A stretch of 64,000 nucleotides of DNA from Glossina fuscipes (Eukaryota; Arthropoda; Insecta; Diptera; Glossinidae). The notes under the pieces are model-generated. The model had not been told where the DNA came from. It ran no database searches and saw only the letters and a list, made by a program, of their open reading frames with translations. The first letter of the stretch is position 1. Each line of letters begins with the position of its first letter. A program made the translations under genes and the position numbers. Location of the stretch: contig NW_023998417.1 of NCBI RefSeq assembly GCF_014805625.2, forward strand, positions 2,108,935 to 2,172,934. Reading direction: 5' to 3'. Below, in pieces: positions 62,560 to 64,000 of the stretch.

Positions 62560-63280
62560 ATTAGAGAAAATCATTTTGAGGAGTTAATGAAGTGCTTTGA
62601 TATTAATATGTAATGAAAATCCAAAAATGGAGTTAATCTATTTGGCAAGAGAAGCATCCAATTCTTATTTTTGCCATAGGACACAAAAATGACACACTTT
62701 TTTTATAAGAACCTACTATTATGGGTACATTTTCATTGAATGAAAGTCAGACTTTTCTGTTCTAAAAAACAAAAAATTCTCCTGAAACTCCTTATATAGG
62801 TTAAGATACAACAATAGGCATACGTAATCCAAATTTTGTGGAGTTAATTTTTACATCAAATTGTTTTTATGGGTTAATTTTCATCATAACGCATTGGAAT
62901 GTAGATTTTTCTGCCCTATAAAGAGACAATTTTCATGAAACTCCTTGCATAGGAAACGATCCAAAAAATGGGCCGAAATGGTCCAAATTTAGAACAATTG
63001 CGATCACTATTTTCATCATAATCTATTGAAAATTAGATCTCTGTTGTCACATGAACTTTAGTTTTCATTATATGGGGAGTGGTCGGAAAAGTGGATCAAT
63101 CCAAGCGATTTTTAATAGCGTCCGTTCTTTAGCCTAAATATGCTAGTGTACCGAATTTCGTTGAATTGTCTCAAAAATTTGTACCAATAACTTGGACTCA
63201 TTGCACGGACAGATGGACAGATAGGCTTAAACAATGCTTCTAAATCGAACAGTATAATAAAAACTGGATCAATGTTAACC
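62560..63280 (+). repeat. Dispersed repeat family B, long copy with internal repeats
   Basis: The right half aligns with 22,995-23,410 and, inverted, with 4,915-5,105. The left half has internal units starting near 62,732, 62,878 and 63,010, each with TTTTCAT..., a ..ATTG(A/G)AA..TAGA.. block and, in the first two, a CATGAAACTCCTTGCATAGG or CTGAAACTCCTTATATAGG block, so the period is roughly 130-146 bp. The right end carries ACGGACAGATGGACAGATAG and AATCGAACAGTATAATAAAA. No coding capacity. Confidence 0.78.
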
Positions 63281-63495
63281 GCTCCCCCATGTTACATACG
63301 GAAAGTAAACTTTAATTTGCGAAAGGGCGTGATTTTTATTATATAATTCGATAATAGTTCCAAATTCATATAAAAAAAGGATCCAATTTTTGTGTTCTAT
63401 AGCAAAAATAAGAAATTTAATCGTCCGCCTAGCCCGACTAATAGTAAGTACTTTTCGTTGATTTTTTACTCAATATTGAAAGAATTGATTGAGAG

Positions 63496-63552
<57 letters not shown>

Positions 63553-64000
63553 ATAACAAAGCTTAAACGAAATGCAAAATTAAGAAAATTTAATTTTCTT
63601 TTGTTTTATCCTCACCGAAAAATTTCAAAAATAATTGCTGTTCATTTTGGTCGCGGCACAAATTCCTTTACGTATTCTTTAGTCGGCCGTGTCATGTGAT
63701 GATGGTAATGGTTATTGCGGGTGATGCTTAAAGGAACAGAAATATCGGTTTAAAGTGCGCTAATTTTATTTTTTTTTTTTTTTTTAATTGTTAAGAATAT
63801 ATGCGTACGTTTATTTACAGTTACGTATATGCACGTGCGGGATTACGTTGCGGTTGAAATATTTTGCTGAAGTATTTTTCGTGTATGTTTGGGTGCGGTT
63901 TTCTGTACACATAGCATATGTTTGTTTATATGTTTTTCCGCTAGGTCAGGCATACTGAATTTGTTGGTTTCGTTGTATTATTCTCGTTCGGCGAAGTTGG
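63281..64000. other. AT-rich DNA, no gene recognised; (GA)n inside
   Basis: A (GA)n array occupies 63,490-63,548 and poly-T 63,767-63,785. The end of the window is slightly richer in G (GTGCGGGATTACGTTGCGG) without a recognisable feature. Confidence 0.6.
63490..63548. repeat. (GA)n microsatellite
   Basis: Nearly pure GA dinucleotides with one early CGA interruption. Confidence 0.95.

Overview
The window looks like a piece of a higher-dipteran (fly) nuclear genome. It is strongly AT-rich, full of homopolymer runs and TA/CA/TC/GA/CAT microsatellites, and holds relics of several mariner lineages, a tRNA-derived SINE and decayed dispersed repeats ending in the GGACAGA-type motif common in fly non-coding DNA. 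A tephritid-like fly is my best guess from repeat style, but no host gene is present to fix the taxon. One run of exactly ten Ns marks a scaffold gap.

I found no host protein-coding gene I can name. Almost every open frame of 60-140 codons is a chance frame, a poly-K/poly-F or dinucleotide frame, or part of a dead transposon. The window is best read as intergenic DNA or the inside of a very large intron. Four places look weakly exon-like and are flagged as such: an A-rich UTR-like block ending at a GTAAGT donor (about 30,000-30,900), a possible start-codon exon (19,554-19,621), a possible last exon after a strong polypyrimidine-AG (58,122-58,214), and a 37-codon Thr-rich frame with a good Kozak context (59,732-59,845).

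Layout. 1-15 kb: AT-rich DNA with three copies of a dispersed non-coding repeat group (4.9, 6.8, 13.0 kb), an irritans-like mariner pseudogene (8.4-9.2 kb) and a possible LINE reverse-transcriptase relic (11.3-11.7 kb). 15-31 kb: mostly empty, with a diverged repeat pair (15.7 and 20.4 kb), a (CAT)n array (17.9 kb), a longer dispersed repeat (23.0 kb) and the A-rich UTR-like block. 31-46 kb: three SINE copies, an internally deleted mariner with both terminal inverted repeats and TA target sites (39.7-40.5 kb), and an inverted pair of about 220 bp repeats (44.0 and 45.4 kb) flanking a SINE and a Tc1/mariner-like 5' fragment. 46-54 kb: three more mariner relics and a recent 114 bp tandem duplication. 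54-64 kb: a TC tract of about 350 bp holding the gap, a GC-rich structured island (57.3 kb), the two weak exon candidates, a tandemly organised dispersed repeat (62.6-63.3 kb) and a (GA)n array.

No genes act together here. The history that can be read is repeated mariner invasion by different lineages followed by decay, with SINE and non-coding repeat insertion. I did not find a new biological system; the most interesting leads are the structured GC-rich island, the SINE family, the inverted repeat pair and the exon-like signals.
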